From Symbiodinium natans (Eukaryota; Sar; Dinophyceae; Suessiales; Symbiodiniaceae): a DNA stretch of 64,000 bases. Each line of letters opens with the position of its first letter. Positions within the stretch are counted from its first letter, which is position 1. The position numbers and the translations under genes are program-made. Below, in pieces: positions 22,701 to 33,738 of the stretch. The notes under the pieces are model-generated. The model saw nothing but the letters and a program-made list of their open reading frames with translations. It was not told the origin of the DNA and searched no databases. The stretch lies in contig CAJNDS010002125.1 of the NCBI GenBank assembly GCA_905221605.1, positions 203,809 through 267,808 on the forward strand. The letters run 5' to 3'.

Positions 22701-25235
22701 TCGCGAGAAGTACTGGCTACCTTTGTGATTGCGTCGTAACTACTGCTAGATTAACCCGAAATCCTAAACCCCAAAACTCTAAACCCTAAACTCTAAGAAG
22801 TCATAACATCACTGCAACCGCGGTCCTCCCGTGCAACGGCGAGTGCCTTCATGGCTGCATCCGAGGCAAAGCCCCAGCTCCTATCGACTTTCCATGTGTA
22901 ACGGGGTCCAGGGATTAGGGTTTAGTGAGGGTGTTCGGGCACTGTTGGGTTTAGAGGATTTAGGGGCTTTTGGGCAGTTTTGGCGTGTAGAGGGTTCAGG
23001 GTTTAGGGCCTCTACGCTATCATTTGTGGTTGCTCGTTGTATTGAGTTAAGAAGGATTGGCGTGTCCAGGATTCCAGGTAGTGCTTTTTCAGAAGAGCTG
23101 AGATGCGTTCCCAACATCCCGGTTCTTCGTGGGGAGCTTGGGGATTCGGTGCCCTTTATGAGCCCTAAAAGGTTGGCGTTCTGTTTAGGGTTTAGGGTTT
23201 AGGGTTTATATAGGAAACACACACACACAAGTAATTCCCGGAGTCTCTACACAGAACTCTTAAGTGAAAAAGGCCACAAGACGCCGCAAGAAAGCCTCCA
23301 CAAGCCCACCAACAACCCAGAGGGCCCCTAAACCCTAAACCCTAAACCCTAAACCCTAAACCCTAAACCCTAAACCCTAAACCCTAAACCCTAAACCCTA
23401 AACCCTAAACCCTAAACCCTAAACCCTAAACCCTAAACCCTAAACCCTAAACCCTAAACCCTAACCCCTAAACCCTAAACCCTAACCCTAAACCCTAAAC
23501 CCTAAACCCTAAACCCTAAACCCTAAACCCGCCTAAACCCGCCTAAACCCTTAAACCCTAAACTAAACCCTAAACCCTAAACGCTAAACCCTAAACCCTA
23601 AACCCTAAACCCTAAACCCTAAACTGAAGGTGATGCGTCCCTTCTGAGCCAGGCGGCTGCACCATGGCGAGTGCTGCGGCCTCCATGTCCTCAGCAGCCC
23701 AAGGCGCCGCGCAAAAAAGATAAGTCTTAGGGTTTAGGGTTGAGGGTTTAGGGGTCAGGGTTTAGGGTTAGCCACCCAACTTTCAATTTCTCTTGGGAGG
23801 TTCCCCTTTATCCTAACAAGGTACTTTAATCCCTATTAAGGACTGCTGGCTGCTAGTATAAGGAGGAACATCCCAAATTTTCTCTCAGGTCCGAAGCCCT
23901 CATTTCAAACATGAACTGGGCCTGTCTGGGTAGGCTTCAACTAAAAAGTGGTCATCATGGCAGTTCATGACGCCTTTCTATGGGCATTAAACCCTCCGAA
24001 TGCTATCCCTAAATATAATGCTCTTAAACCCAATAAGGGGAAAGAAGGGAACATGCAAAATATTCAAATGGCCTGCCTAGCTCTTGTGAAGCGTGCACTG
24101 AGGTCGGCGCCAGCACACTGAAAGATGGACACTTCTCGCCAAGACTCGTGCTTGAGGAGAGACATATCCCAACTCAAAGCATCACTACGGCGTTTCCTAA
24201 CTCTCTCTCTCTCTCTTACAGGCGGCCCGAAACCCTAAACCCTTAGCCCTAAACCCTGAACCCTAACCCTGAGTCCAGAAACCCTTCCCTCCACCTCTTC
24301 CGAAGGCAAGAGTCTGTCAGCTCCTCGAGTTCGCCTCTGCCTCAGCAAATCTCGCTCCACCAGATTCCGAAGTCCAAGTCGCTGAGGAGTAGACAACATC
24401 TCCACCCTAACCTGAAGCCCTATACAGGGGCCTCAAACATTAGAATAGGCTTTTTTTCTTGGGGGGGGGGGGGGGGGGGGGGGGCTATTATAGTACAGTT
24501 ATATAGGGGCCATAAGGGGAATGCTCTGGGTAATTACCTCTATAGTACACTTACCGTGGCGGTTTCGGAGCCTGGGGTTCGTCTCACCTGGTCCCCTAGC
24601 CCCTGCCCCCCCCCCCCCCCTGTTTTGCACCCCTCCCCCTACTTAGGGCTTAGGGTTTAGCTCAGGTTTCGGGTTTAAAAGGCTGCCGGATCAAAAAGAA
24701 TAAGAAAGGATCCAAAAAAAACAAACAGCAGAGGGTTCAGGGTTCAGGGTTCAGGGTTTAGGGCCTAGGGTTTAGGATTTTTTCTTTTGATCCCTTTTTG
24801 TTCTGCTTTTGATCCTTTATTCTTAGTTTTGTGATCCCTATGTTTCGGGTTTAGGGTTTAGGGTTTGGGGTTTGTGGGTCTTTTTTCCCTGCTGCACAGC
24901 TGGGGCAAATCCGCATCGCAGGGCGAGTCTGACGGGGTTCGTTTGGGGTTTGGGGGTTTGGGGTTTGGGGTTTAGGGTTTGGGGTTGAGGGTATAGGGTT
25001 TGGGGTTTAGGGTTTAGGGTTTAGGAACCCCTGAACCCTAAACCCCTCACGCCGGGGCGCGCGAGGCCTCGGCGAAGGCTTCGCCGAGGCCCAGGGCCTT
25101 GGCCAGAACCTGGCGCATCTTCCTGGCCCAGGGAGGGTTTATGGTTTAGGGTTTAGGATTCAGGGTTAGGGTTTAGGGTTTAGGGTTTAGGGTTTAGGGT
25201 TTAGGGTTTAGGGTTTAGGGTTTAGGGTTTAGGGT

Positions 25236-25323
<88 letters not shown>

Positions 25324-26920
25324 GGTTTAGGGTTTAGGGCCAGGGAGAGTGCGATTTTTGAGGTTCCAGAAAAAAAAAGGGGTTTGGGGTTTAGGGGCCA
25401 GTTTAGGGGAGCCAGAATCAGGGGTACCTTCTTGGGGTCCTTGTTATAAGGGAATCCGCCAAAGGTTCGTCAACCCCCATTTTGAGGGTCAAGTTGAGGA
25501 TCCCTGTGACAGTCCTTAGTATTGGGGGTGCCGAATTCTGTAAGCACTCTCCGATTCCGAGGTTCCCTAAACCCTAAACCCTCAACCCTCAACCCTAAAC
25601 CCTATACCCTAAACCCCAATTTTTGTGAGGGGATGGTTCCGATGCGCAGCTTGTGCCGCCTTGCGCGAACCTGTCGGCGAGCCACGTGTCTAGTATACTA
25701 TAGGTCCTTATACTTAGAGTCCTGAATAGGAATGATCGCATGCCCGATTAAAAATCCCTATCGCGGACTGTTAGTATAAGGGGGAACATGTCAATATAGA
25801 AGCCTGAATGCGTAGAATAGTTTGTTTTGTTTTTTTGTTTTTTTGTTTGGGGGGGGGGGGGGAGTATTATAGTAATTTTTAGAACAGCTGCAGAAGCACT
25901 GCAAGCACGACGGGAGCTACTTTTCAGCCTCCTCAGATTCGACTCAAGCGCTACTGGTCATCGCACTATTTGCTTAAGAATCCCCAAAAACATCATAGAA
26001 TAGAGTCATCCTTATATTGCCCTTACAAGGAAGAATATGTTCCATTTTGGGGGGGTTCTGAATATAGGGGCCTTAGTAATTGGAGCAGGGTTTTGGGGGC
26101 GATTGTAGTATAACTACAAAGGGACCATGAGGGAGTACTATCAGTACTTCTTCCGACCCCTATCCCTAAACCCTAAACCCTAAACCTAAACCCTAAACCC
26201 CAAACCCTAAACCCCCTATAGCAAGCAGATACTGGGTCAGGGGCCTGGCCAGCAGCACACGAGCTTTCATGTTGGCAAGCCTCGGGGGATGCCGGCTTTT
26301 TTTCAGATTTTAGGACCCCGAACCCTAAACCCTAAACCCTAACTGAACCCTGAACCCTGAACCCTAAACCATAAACCCTAAATCAGCAGCGGGAATCTCT
26401 CCCAAGCCCCGTGTGCGCAAGGCCAGAACCACCCCAACGCACGCTAAAGCGCAAGTGTCAGTGTGACTGTAGAACTCCGCAACCTCAACCCCATGTTCCC
26501 TCAAGTATCCTGCAAGTCGCTTGTAAACCATGACCACCTCAACCTCAAGTCTCGGCTTGAGTCTATCCCTGCGGGTTGACAGCTGAAGCGAAATCCGTGG
26601 TCCGAATCCTAAAGTGCCGAAGAGCCCTCTGCCGACGAGTTGCCGCTTCACGTCCTCCATGGCTTGACGACGGTTTTGCTGCTGCGCCCGGGCGTCCTTG
26701 GAGATTTGGGGGGGCCATTCGGGAACCCTTAAGGAACCCTAAACCCTAAACCCTAAACCCTAAACCCTAAACCCTAAACCCTAAACCCTATTCAGGAACC
26801 CTTGAGAAACCCCTTTTGCGGAACTTCAGGCCCGAATCCGGCCTGCTTCTCTCGGCGCTCTTTGTCGCGTTCGGCTTTGGACGTGTGGTTGTGCATGGAA
26901 CCTGGAGCTTGCAGGGCTTT
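16800..26920 (-). CDS. candidate N-terminal exons of the DEAH helicase (exon cluster)
   Basis: GC-rich minus-strand islands between telomere-like introns each give a protein-like frame. In order: about 26915-26815 (SKAERDKERREKQ), 26695-26364 (RRQAMEDVKRQLVGRGLF), 26285-26225, 25135-25050, 24405-24285, 22155-22035 (VWLCLHLPEDEIP), 21660-21560, 21145-21075, 20905-20840 (LFQWLHEALKVAMEA), 20525-20427, 20095-19985, 19182-19082 (MQLEALEQ), 18632-18547 (acidic Glu/Ala-rich), 17400-17310 and 16880-16810 (WFGWKADKKLLAQEV). The WLCLHLPEDE segment resembles the UBA-like part of DHX29-type helicases, and MQLEALEQ resembles the start of an RWD domain. That supports one long gene with the core below 16 kb. 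Exact junctions were not resolved, and some islands could belong to another gene. Confidence 0.45.
17157..17241. repeat. interstitial TTTAGGG array
   Basis: About twelve perfect units between two minus-strand exon islands. Confidence 0.95.
17490..17640. repeat. variant array TTTAGGGGG
   Basis: The unit here has one or two extra G (TTTAGGGGG, 9 bases) repeated about fifteen times. The frames through it read only N-P-L or K-P-P repeats and are not genes. Confidence 0.93.
17640..17718. mobile_element. family V element
   Basis: GGGGCCATAAGGGAATACTT and AATTATTCCGACCC blocks, shared with the copies at 24469-24550, 26090-26164 and 53145-53222. Its ends are less clear than in families I to IV. Confidence 0.6.
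18056..18545. repeat. CCCCAAAA array
   Basis: A long run in which the dominant unit is the 8-mer CCCCAAAA (with CCCCACAA and CCCTAAA variants). This is the telomere unit of some ciliates, but here it sits inside the helicase N-terminal exon region. Its open frames (GFWGFGVLGFW and so on) are pure repeat translation. Confidence 0.93.
18650..18792. repeat. interstitial TTTAGGG array
   Basis: About seventeen units, opposite in orientation to the CCCCAAAA array. The two flank an 85-base acidic exon island (18547-18632). Confidence 0.95.
19783..19875. mobile_element. family III introner-like copy
   Basis: AGGGCACCCTTT, TATGAGGGAAACTTGAACC, AAAAGGGTAGCACTGGGCTG: the family III body seen as an intron at 3355-3543. 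It is followed by AGCTTCAGGAAGATCCCTCA, which also follows the copy at 42972-43130. Confidence 0.72.
20677..20818. mobile_element. family IV inverted-repeat element
   Basis: CTACAAATTGCTTAAGAACC at the left, GGGATCTCAGGCAAATAGTAG at the right in degraded form, with a C-run and a 20-base A-run inside. Confidence 0.7.
20930..21016. repeat. interstitial TTTAGGG array
   Basis: Eleven to twelve perfect units between the exon islands at 20840-20905 and 21075-21145. Confidence 0.95.
21937..22040. mobile_element. family VI inverted-repeat element
   Basis: GGAGGTTCATGGGTACATGT at the left and GCAAGTACCCATGAGCTTCC at the right, with GTAAGTGGGGTTA inside. Relatives are at 2188-2316 and 35946-36048, with partial ends near 10040, 11014, 17930 and 32700. 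Confidence 0.75.
23327..23626. repeat. longest CCCTAAA array in the window
   Basis: About 300 bases of CCCTAAA with a few indels (CCCCTAAA, CCCTAA, CCCGCCTAAA). Normal unique sequence lies on both sides. Confidence 0.97.
23792..23876. mobile_element. family I inverted-repeat element
   Basis: TTGGGAGGTTCCCCTTTATC on the left; ATTAAGGACTGCTGGCTGCT, AGTATAAGGAGGAACATCCC on the right. Confidence 0.82.
24469..24550. mobile_element. family V element next to a G run
   Basis: A run of about 23 G followed by TATTATAGTACAGTTATATA, GGGGCCATAAGGGGAAT and GGTAATTACC, as in the other family V copies. Confidence 0.55.
25140..25327. repeat. TTTAGGG array switching to TTGAGGG
   Basis: The left part is TTTAGGG. 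At about 25233 it changes abruptly to a homogeneous run of GGGTTGA units (about 13 copies), then returns to TTTAGGG. This is local homogenisation of a point variant. Confidence 0.95.
25704..25794. mobile_element. family I inverted-repeat element
   Basis: TAGAGTCCTGAATAGGAAT on the left; CCCTATCGCGGACTGTTAGT, ATAAGGGGGAACATG on the right. Confidence 0.78.
25964..26066. mobile_element. family IV inverted-repeat element
   Basis: CACTATTTGCTTAAGAATCC at the left, TTTTGGGGGGGTTCTGAATA at the right, with the shared core CTTATATTGCCCTTACAAGG. Confidence 0.8.
26090..26164. mobile_element. family V element
   Basis: TTGTAGTATAACTACAAAGG, GACCATGAGGGAGTACTATC and CTTCTTCCGACCCCTAT correspond to the copy at 53145-53222. 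Confidence 0.6.
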
Positions 26921-27880
26921 GGGGTTTGGGGTTTGGGGTTTAGGGTTTAGGGTTAGGGTTTAGGGTTTAGGGTTTAATTAGGGCTTAGGGTTTAGGGTTT
27001 AGGGTTTAGGGTTTAGGGTTTAGGGTTTAGGGTATGCGATATGTCCGTTATGTTAACAAAAGCAGGCCGTGGCCTTCTCTGCTAGGCTGCAGCTGAGCAG
27101 CCCCGCTACTACCTTCGAAGCCTAAACCCTAAACCCTAAACCCTCAACCCTAAACCCTAAACCCTAAACCCTAGACGAATGCGGGTTAGCCCTGACCCCC
27201 CCTGTGCACACAGCGCCCCGCCCACACTGAGGCCGCGGCCCAGGGGTCCTTGCGGTGCAGCTGGGCCTCACTTTCTCATCAGGGGCGGCACGGATTTTCA
27301 GGAGGCTTGGAATTTGGAACGCAGGTTCTGAAAAGCCTTCAAGTTCAGGAGCTTTGCTGCCTGGGCAAATGGTGCTTGAAAAACTGAACTCTGTAGGCTT
27401 GGCGGACTCCGCTCAGAAGACTGAAGCTATGCGAGGCATCCGTTACAATTACCAATAGTATTCCCTTCTGGTCCCATTATGACTATAACATACTATAATG
27501 TAATATACTAGAATATGCTATAATGAAGTATAATTTACAAAAACATAATATATTACAGTATACTCTTTTCCCCAAAAGTCCTATTCTGATCTCGAGAAGT
27601 GGTCTGAGATTGTCTAGACTAAGGGTTCCCTTGAGAAGCCCTCATCCAGACCCTAAGCCCGAAGCCCGAAGGTTGGAGGCCCTGAACCCTAAACCCTTTT
27701 GCATACCCTAAACCCTAACCCTAAACCCTAAACCCTAAACCGTACTTTCACAAGCCAGTGGATTCTTGAGTTCTAATGCAATTTGGCTATCACGACAGTT
27801 TTTTCACTCTTTACTCTGTTGTACAGTTGTGCAGCCTTATTCCCAACAGCACGTACTGTTTGGTTTCACTGGAGCTTCTG
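26921..27880. other. repeat-rich stretch, possible exon at 27188-27275
   Basis: TTTAGGG arrays at 26935-27030 and CCCTAAA at 27120-27172 and 27705-27740. On the minus strand about 27275-27188 gives a good frame (EAQLHRKDPWAAASVW) and may be a further 5' exon of the helicase gene. 27450-27600 is AT-rich with TATAATG repeats. Nothing else is supported. Confidence 0.35.
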
Positions 27881-27889
27881 ACACTCTAA

Positions 27890-28215
27890 TCCAGAAAAGT
27901 CCGAGCATGAGAGGCGGAAACATCCGGAATCGTAAAACAAAGCGGATCGGAACAACAAACACTCCGGAAACGTCCGAAAATGAAAGACGGAAAATATCTC
28001 TGGAAGTGATGGAGAAAGAAACGAAACGAAAAGAAGACGGGGAACATGTCCGAAAATGAAAGATGGAAACATCCGGCAATGATGGCATATGGTGCGAACC
28101 GAGGGCAAATCCCGATATGTCCGAACATGAAGATGGAAAGCGAACCGGGAAGATGAACAAGTCCGGCGATGTCCGAAGAGGAAGGACGGACATGTCCAGA
28201 AATGATTCGAGCCTC
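27890..28215. repeat. degenerate tandem repeat around GTCCGAAAATGAAAGA
   Basis: Irregular copies of a roughly 30-base unit containing ACATGTCCGAAAATGAAAGA or ACATCCGGAA recur across about 320 bases (for example at 27970, 28045, 28115, 28165 and 28190). The frames through it are open on both strands because of this composition. I do not support a gene. Confidence 0.6.
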
Positions 28216-28639
28216 GCCAAGCACCTTCAGAGCCGACGTCCGCGTAGCCGGAGTCGGCGGGCTGCTGGGGGTGCTCGAACCTGGGAGCTTGAAATGCCAA
28301 GGACCAAGGGGTTGCAGGAAGGTTGTTTTTTTTTTTTTTTTCTGTTCCTTCTTCTTGTTTTATAGGAAAAAGTGGCACAGGGACGTTGGTTGGTATTGGG
28401 GTATCCTAGCATGAGTCGGGCCGCCTTCGACATGCGAGGACACATGTTCCGCATCTTCCGTAGTCCAAGCAAAGAGGCGGGCGGCTCACGTAGTTTCCGG
28501 CTGCGAGGATGAAGGAAGACGCAGACCATGTGAACAGGATCCCAAACGCAATCTGGAGTGCTGTTCAATGAGCGTACATTGCGCTACCATACACAGCACA
28601 CGATCGGCTGTCTTTGGCTAGGCCCCCTAAGAAAAACAA

Positions 28640-29010
28640 CCTTAACAGTCACGCAGATTTTGCCACGGTCAGCACCTCACCCCTATACTCCCCTTAGAAC
28701 CTTAATAAAAACAAAATGTTCAATATCCTCTTGGGGTTTATATACACAAAACACTAATTCCCAAGGGGGGATATAGACCCTTGGCCCTAAAGAAGCGGGC
28801 GTCCTGAATAAAAAGAGCACAGGAGCCGGCAGCCCGTCCGTCGGCAGCGCCCTGTCCTGCTCATGGGCTTTAGGGTGTTGAGCAGTTCGGGTTTCGGGTT
28901 TAGGGTTTCGGCAGCAATGCAGCCCTCGCAGAAAGAAGTCCATGCACCTAAGGACAAGGTCTGCCAAGGAGGCGGTCCGCGGCAACACCCCCCCTGGTCA
29001 AGGGCACCTC
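28640..29010 (-). CDS. unassigned exon group split by a family II introner
   Basis: Minus-strand islands: about 29000-28918 (LPRTASLADLVLRCMDFFLR), 28864-28779 (QDRALPTDGLPAPVL) and 28681-28640 (GEVLTVAKSA). The last two are separated by a complete family II element at 28683-28777, which has GT at its donor side and AG at its acceptor side, as in the BTB gene. The product is not recognised, and start and stop were not identified. Confidence 0.35.
28683..28777. mobile_element. introner-like element, family II
   Basis: CTATACTCCCCTTAGAACC at one end, TTCCCAAGGGGGGATATAG at the other, and an internal AATATCCTCTTGGGGTTTAT block identical in order to the intronic copy at 3620-3721. Confidence 0.82.
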
Positions 29011-30343
29011 CCCATGATGCTTTTGTTTCTCTTCTCCATAGGCGCTAGCCGAACAAGCTCTGATCCGAGGCGCATGACTGACCGGCAAGTTCTGTTGCAT
29101 AAATTTGCTGCTGATTCAGGCGTATCTTTGGGGCATTTCTGCCAAAATGCCACTATGCTGGACGATGCTGTGTCTGCAACAGAACTACCAATCTGCGCTG
29201 AATTCAGCCCCTTCCATTGTGCACGATTCCCAGTTCAGTTCACCTAGCATTTGGCGCTTGGAGCTTCAAGGGCAGGGGTTTGTTTTCCAAGGGGTTGCCA
29301 GGGCTGCAGCTCCTGTAGCAAAGGCTGGGAAACGTGACCAACGGTAGAGTGAGAGGTCTCCAACAAGCCCTTCCATCCATCACCCCTTGTACTTGGCACA
29401 CAAAAAGTCGAGATGCGGAGCAACACGCTGTAGACATAGCGTCGAGGATTTAGCAACTTGCTACGCAAAGCCTTACAGGGCTTGCCGGAGTATCTTCCTT
29501 TTCTCCGAAGTTCTGCTACGCAAGCTCGATTGCGCAAAAGCGCTTGCTACTCGGGCAATTGTGGAAGCGCGCATTTGGATGGACATGTGGCGCACATAGC
29601 GTTAGATGGCCCGCTGCATGATACAAGCTAGTTCTGGCATAGCACAGTGCTAGCGGGGGCTTGCTCCTACAGCACTGCGAGATTTCCACTTAAGCAGCTT
29701 GCGTAATGCAAAGGTGCAAAGTGAAGTGGCACTGGCACGCCGCGTGCAGCTGGAAACGCCGGTGCTTTTAGCTTGGATCTGCTTGGTTAATCTGTCTAGG
29801 ATCGGGTTCTGGGCAACATGCTCTGGAACACGTTGAACCTTGCATTTGGAAAATGCTACAAGTTCCTCACTCCCGACATGCCTTGTGCACACCCACTGAG
29901 ACTCTCCATACATCGGGAAAGCCCCACTCAGATTGGCATGCAAGGTGCGACTAGTGGCAAGTATGCCTTTGGCAAACTCTCACTAGTACTGCTAGAAGAA
30001 TGGGTGACACAACCGAAGCCACGCAAGCGGCTAAGGAATTTCGACGCATGACATGATGCCTAACTCTTCTGTTGCACCTCTGCTAACCCTTTGAGAATGA
30101 AGTCAGACATGTTGTCTGAGATACTCGGGGTCGCAGAGCCGGGACAGGGCCCGGGGTGCTTGTCCACTATCTGCTGGTTCTGCAACAAAGAATGCCTATG
30201 AGAACACCTCGGCATCCAGTAGAGCACCCTTACCCCTTACGCACCTGCCAGTCCCATGTGGCGACACTCTTCAAACAATATGAGTATGTAAGCTTCACCT
30301 GTCTGATGTGATGCCCAGTGACCCAGTGCGAAAGCCTCAGAAT
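29011..30343. other. gene-free spacer without telomere-like repeats
   Basis: About 1.3 kb of mixed sequence lying 3' of the helical-repeat gene and 5' of the 28.6-29.0 kb exon group on the minus strand. It contains no TTTAGGG arrays and no introner elements, unlike nearly everything else. Moderate open frames exist on both strands (plus 29387-29599, plus 29818-30051) but show no recognisable domain. It may include a promoter. Confidence 0.4.
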
Positions 30344-32345
30344 CTACTTGCCCCGGCTGCCCCGGCCGCTTTTCCCCTCCCGACTCTTGCCAGCGGTGGG
30401 GCCTGGAAGGTGAACGTCACAGTAGCGCCGCACTTCCTCCCATTGCCTCAGATCGATGTCGTTCAAGCTGTGCAGTTGCCCCTCGAGTGCTTGGCCGATT
30501 TCACACACCAGGGGCGTCATGAGCTCCAGGTCGAGCTTCAGCCGCACACCCGCAAGGGCCTAGCTCATGGTTGGGATATCATTTAAAAGTTTAAATTTGT
30601 TATATATTCCTTGTTGGGTTTAAGTACCCTTAAACTCCTTAACAATGTAGAGTCTTACCCAACTATGACAAAGGAGCGATGTTCAAGAGCGCCTGAGTGC
30701 CGATCTTCTTGCAGTGGCCCCTCGCTCGGGTGGCCACGTCCTTGGCGAGCTGGCGCACCTCCATGCCGCTCTCGGGGGTGGTGTTCGTCAGCGCGCTGAC
30801 GATGCCGGCGCAGTCCTGCCATGTGAACTCATCGATCCTCCTTGAGGCCTCCTTGGCGGCCATTCTGCCAAACAACTCGATGTTGTGTCCCTTTTGGCAG
30901 AGGCGGTTGAAGGCCCAGCAGCAGTTTGCGATGGCCTGAGGGGGGTATGTTCTGATATTCGCGGAGGCGACCTGGGCAGCGACGTCGAAGAAATGCAAGG
31001 CTCCCGTGCCTTAATCCCTGTTCCCCAAGGAAGAAAAAGGCATCCTTTTTGTTCATATATAAGAAAGCCCATAGCCCAAAAAGTAAAAAGGATCCCTAAC
31101 ACTGCTCTAGCTGCCATTCATCACATCCAGCGTGGCCAGCGACCACGCGATGGTTGACACGCCCTGGGGGCTGAAGTCGCAGATGCGCAAGGCAGCTTCA
31201 GAAGCTACCGACTCGGCGAAGCTCCAGATGTCCTCGAAGAAGGCATCCTTCGACTTGGAACGGGGCCTGCGCCCAATCAACTTTGCCATGGCCCAGAGGG
31301 CCATGGAAAGCTCCTGCGGGAAGAAGAGCTCGAGATTGCCTTGGCTTGCTCTCGTCCGGCATGCGGCGTTTCTGCAGAAGCGCGTCACTGCCTCCTTGTC
31401 CAAAGGTGCCCCTGCCCGGGATTCCGACTGGAGCTTGGCGCAAGCCCACAGGCTGTTGGCCAGACCCTGTGGTGACATCTCCCGGAACATCACCTCCTCA
31501 ATGTACAAGAGGCACTCGTTGCAGAAGGTCTTCACTGCCTTGCCCTTGAGCCCCAGCTTCGCCACAGCCCAAAAGCTGTTGGTGAGGCACTGCGTGCTGA
31601 ACTGGGCCAGCCGCGTCGTGCCTTGCATCATCACCACATGTGCGAGCTGAACTCCCTCCGGCCCCAGACCACAAGAGCTCTCGCTCAACCTGGCCAGGCC
31701 CCAAAGAGTGTTTGAAAGCTCTTGGCACGAGAACTGCTTCATGATTGGTGGGGAGGTTTGTGCGAGCTGGGCGATGATGCCCTGCACGTCGCTGCCTCTG
31801 ACGCCAAGCTTGCCGAAGGCCCAAATCGTTCGCATGATGGCACGTGAAGTTGTGAGCCCCTGGGCCTTCGACCTGAGCACTGACAGCACGCTCTCAAGGC
31901 GTCGGTCATCTAACACATTCTCCAGTCCTCCCATGGCGCCATAGGCATCCTGCTCCGCAAGCTTCGCCATGCGGTGGAGACCGGACACAAGCGATGCCAC
32001 CTCGCAAGTCCCGGCGAGCTGTGACAATGTGGAGAGTACCTCCCCCACGTCCTTGTGCTGTTCCCACGCCAGTTCTTGTGGTCCCGCGATGTCGCACTCT
32101 GTCCCGTTGAGCGAAACTTGTGGGAGAGGTGCTTTCGACTCGGTGGAGCCCTCGAAGCGAATGAGCTCCTGCAGCTTCAGCACCTGCAGCTCCGGCTGCG
32201 ATCTGTCCTGCCTCGTGTAAGCCACTGGCATCCACGACCAAGTCATGGTAATCTGCGGTTGCAGAACGATGTGCTCAGGCGCAGCGGCATAGCGAAACCT
32301 TGGGTCAAGCTGAACCGCAAGCGCCGCAAAGTCTGAAACAGCCAT
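30344..32345 (-). CDS. octotricopeptide/FAST-like helical-repeat protein, three exons
   Basis: Exons 32345-31115, 31009-30678 and 30559-30344 join in frame to 1,779 nt, 592 aa, with ATG start and TAG stop. From about residue 170 to 560 the protein repeats helix pairs with a W-(A/S/G)-x-(A)-K/R-L signature (RTIWAFGKLG, NTLWGLARLS, NSFWAVAKLG, NSLWACAKLQ, MALWAMAKL, TIAWSLATLD, NCCWAFNRL). This is the pattern of octotricopeptide and FASTK-type organelle RNA-binding proteins, very numerous in dinoflagellates and often annotated as Tbc2-like. The C-terminus is basic (GKSREGKSGRGSRGK) and I see no RAP domain. No clear targeting peptide is visible at the chosen start. Both introns (31010-31114 and 30560-30677) have GC donors and AG acceptors. 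GGCA is shared across the first junction and GC across the second. A role in organelle RNA processing or translation is inferred. Confidence 0.82.
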
Positions 32346-32881
32346 TGCTTGCAAACCACAAAGGCTAGCAGGGAGGCCGGCTTACACGTGCGATCTCCGA
32401 AACCCACAGGCTGTGAGCTACAGGGTCCTTTGAGCCATAGCCATGCGGGGTTTCGGCTGAGCTTTCATCATGATTTCAGGGAAGATTCCTTCACATTGAG
32501 GGGTCTCATGGCTCTCTCTGCCCTGGCACATGTTTGCAGATCTTTACACTGGAGTGGCGGCGAGATGATGAGCATGAGATCTTCTGGCCCGGCGCGGGAC
32601 GCACCCGAAGCCTCTAATCTCCGAACCCCACTTCGAGTTTCATGAGCACTCACAAGTACGGTTACCAGCAGGGGCAAGATTTAAAAAAAACAGCTCATAA
32701 GTTCCCATGAACCTCCAAGTAAGCCTGGCCTCTGCCACTCGAAGCAGATGTTTTTCTGCTCCTCGACCTTGAGGGCTTGGAGTTCCTCGCGGCAGTCAGA
32801 CGGAGCTTTGGAGGGTTAAACTATACTGAACTTGGTACCCTTGCAAAAAAATATGTTCAGCTGTTCCTTAGGGACTGTGGT

Positions 32882-32958
32882 AACCCCTTCTACTAACAGT
32901 CCTTGATTGCTTAATAGGGATTTTCGTACCTCCTATTCAGGGCTGCAAGCATAAGGGC
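32882..32958. mobile_element. family I element (divergent)
   Basis: ACTAACAGTCCTTGATTGC, AATAGGGATTTTCGTACC, CTATTCAGGGCTGCAAGCAT. The outer GATGTTCCCC ends are degraded. Confidence 0.65.
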
Positions 32959-33648
32959 AGGCAGGGGTGAAGTACCCCTAAGTTAAGGCGGTTTACGGCT
33001 TCGTGTTTTGGGCCTAGATTCATGCGGACTGAAAAAGCCTGCGGAGAGACAAGCCACGTGGAAATGAATTAAGAGTTTAAGGGCTTTGGGTTCAGGGTTC
33101 AGGGTTCGGGGTTTTACGGTTTTCGGGGTTTAGGGATGTATTGCCATCCCCTGGAACATTTGTAAGAAAGATATGCTTTGATCTTGGCGAAGCAACATCG
33201 CTCTGTGGATTTGAACGCCTCATCACGCTCAGAAGAAAGCAGCTTCTACTTTTGAGGGCGCCCTAAACCCTAAACTCTAAACCCCTTGCGCAGCCAGATT
33301 GATTTCATCAAGGTTCGGGAAGTACTTTGCTGGACCCGTGACCATGCCAGTTCGTCGACATATTGACATGCCGGTAGCGTGCTCCTGTGTATGTAAAAAG
33401 ATAGAGCTTCAATCATCATGTGTACACGCAAAAGGAGACCCAATATACACGCAGCAATGTGTACACGGAACAGTATGTACACTCACCAGTAGCATATAAA
33501 CCCTCCGTCATATCCCCCCAAGAACCATTAAAATGTGATGCTTGATTTCCCCGGTGTATGCACAAAGTCTCTCTTTGCATGCATACACATATCATCTATG
33601 TGTCTATGTAATGATTTCTTTACATCTGCGAACTTACTTTCTGTTTCC

Positions 33649-33738
33649 TTACTCCCCCTAGAACCTCAATAAAAACAACATGTTTAATATTCCCTTGGCC
33701 TGTATATAACTAAACCAACAATTCCTAAGGGAGCTATA
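33649..33738. mobile_element. family II element
   Basis: ACTCCCCCTAGAACCTCAAT, AATATTCCCTTGGCCTGTAT and ATTCCTAAGGGAGCTATAG match the intronic family II copies. Here no exon flanks it. Confidence 0.75.

Noticed and set aside
23327-23626. CRISPR-like repeat array
   Set aside because: The repeats are tandem 7-mers with no spacers, in a eukaryotic intron-rich context.
31132-31650. 172-codon plus-strand frame
   Set aside because: Antisense shadow of exon 1 of the helical-repeat gene.
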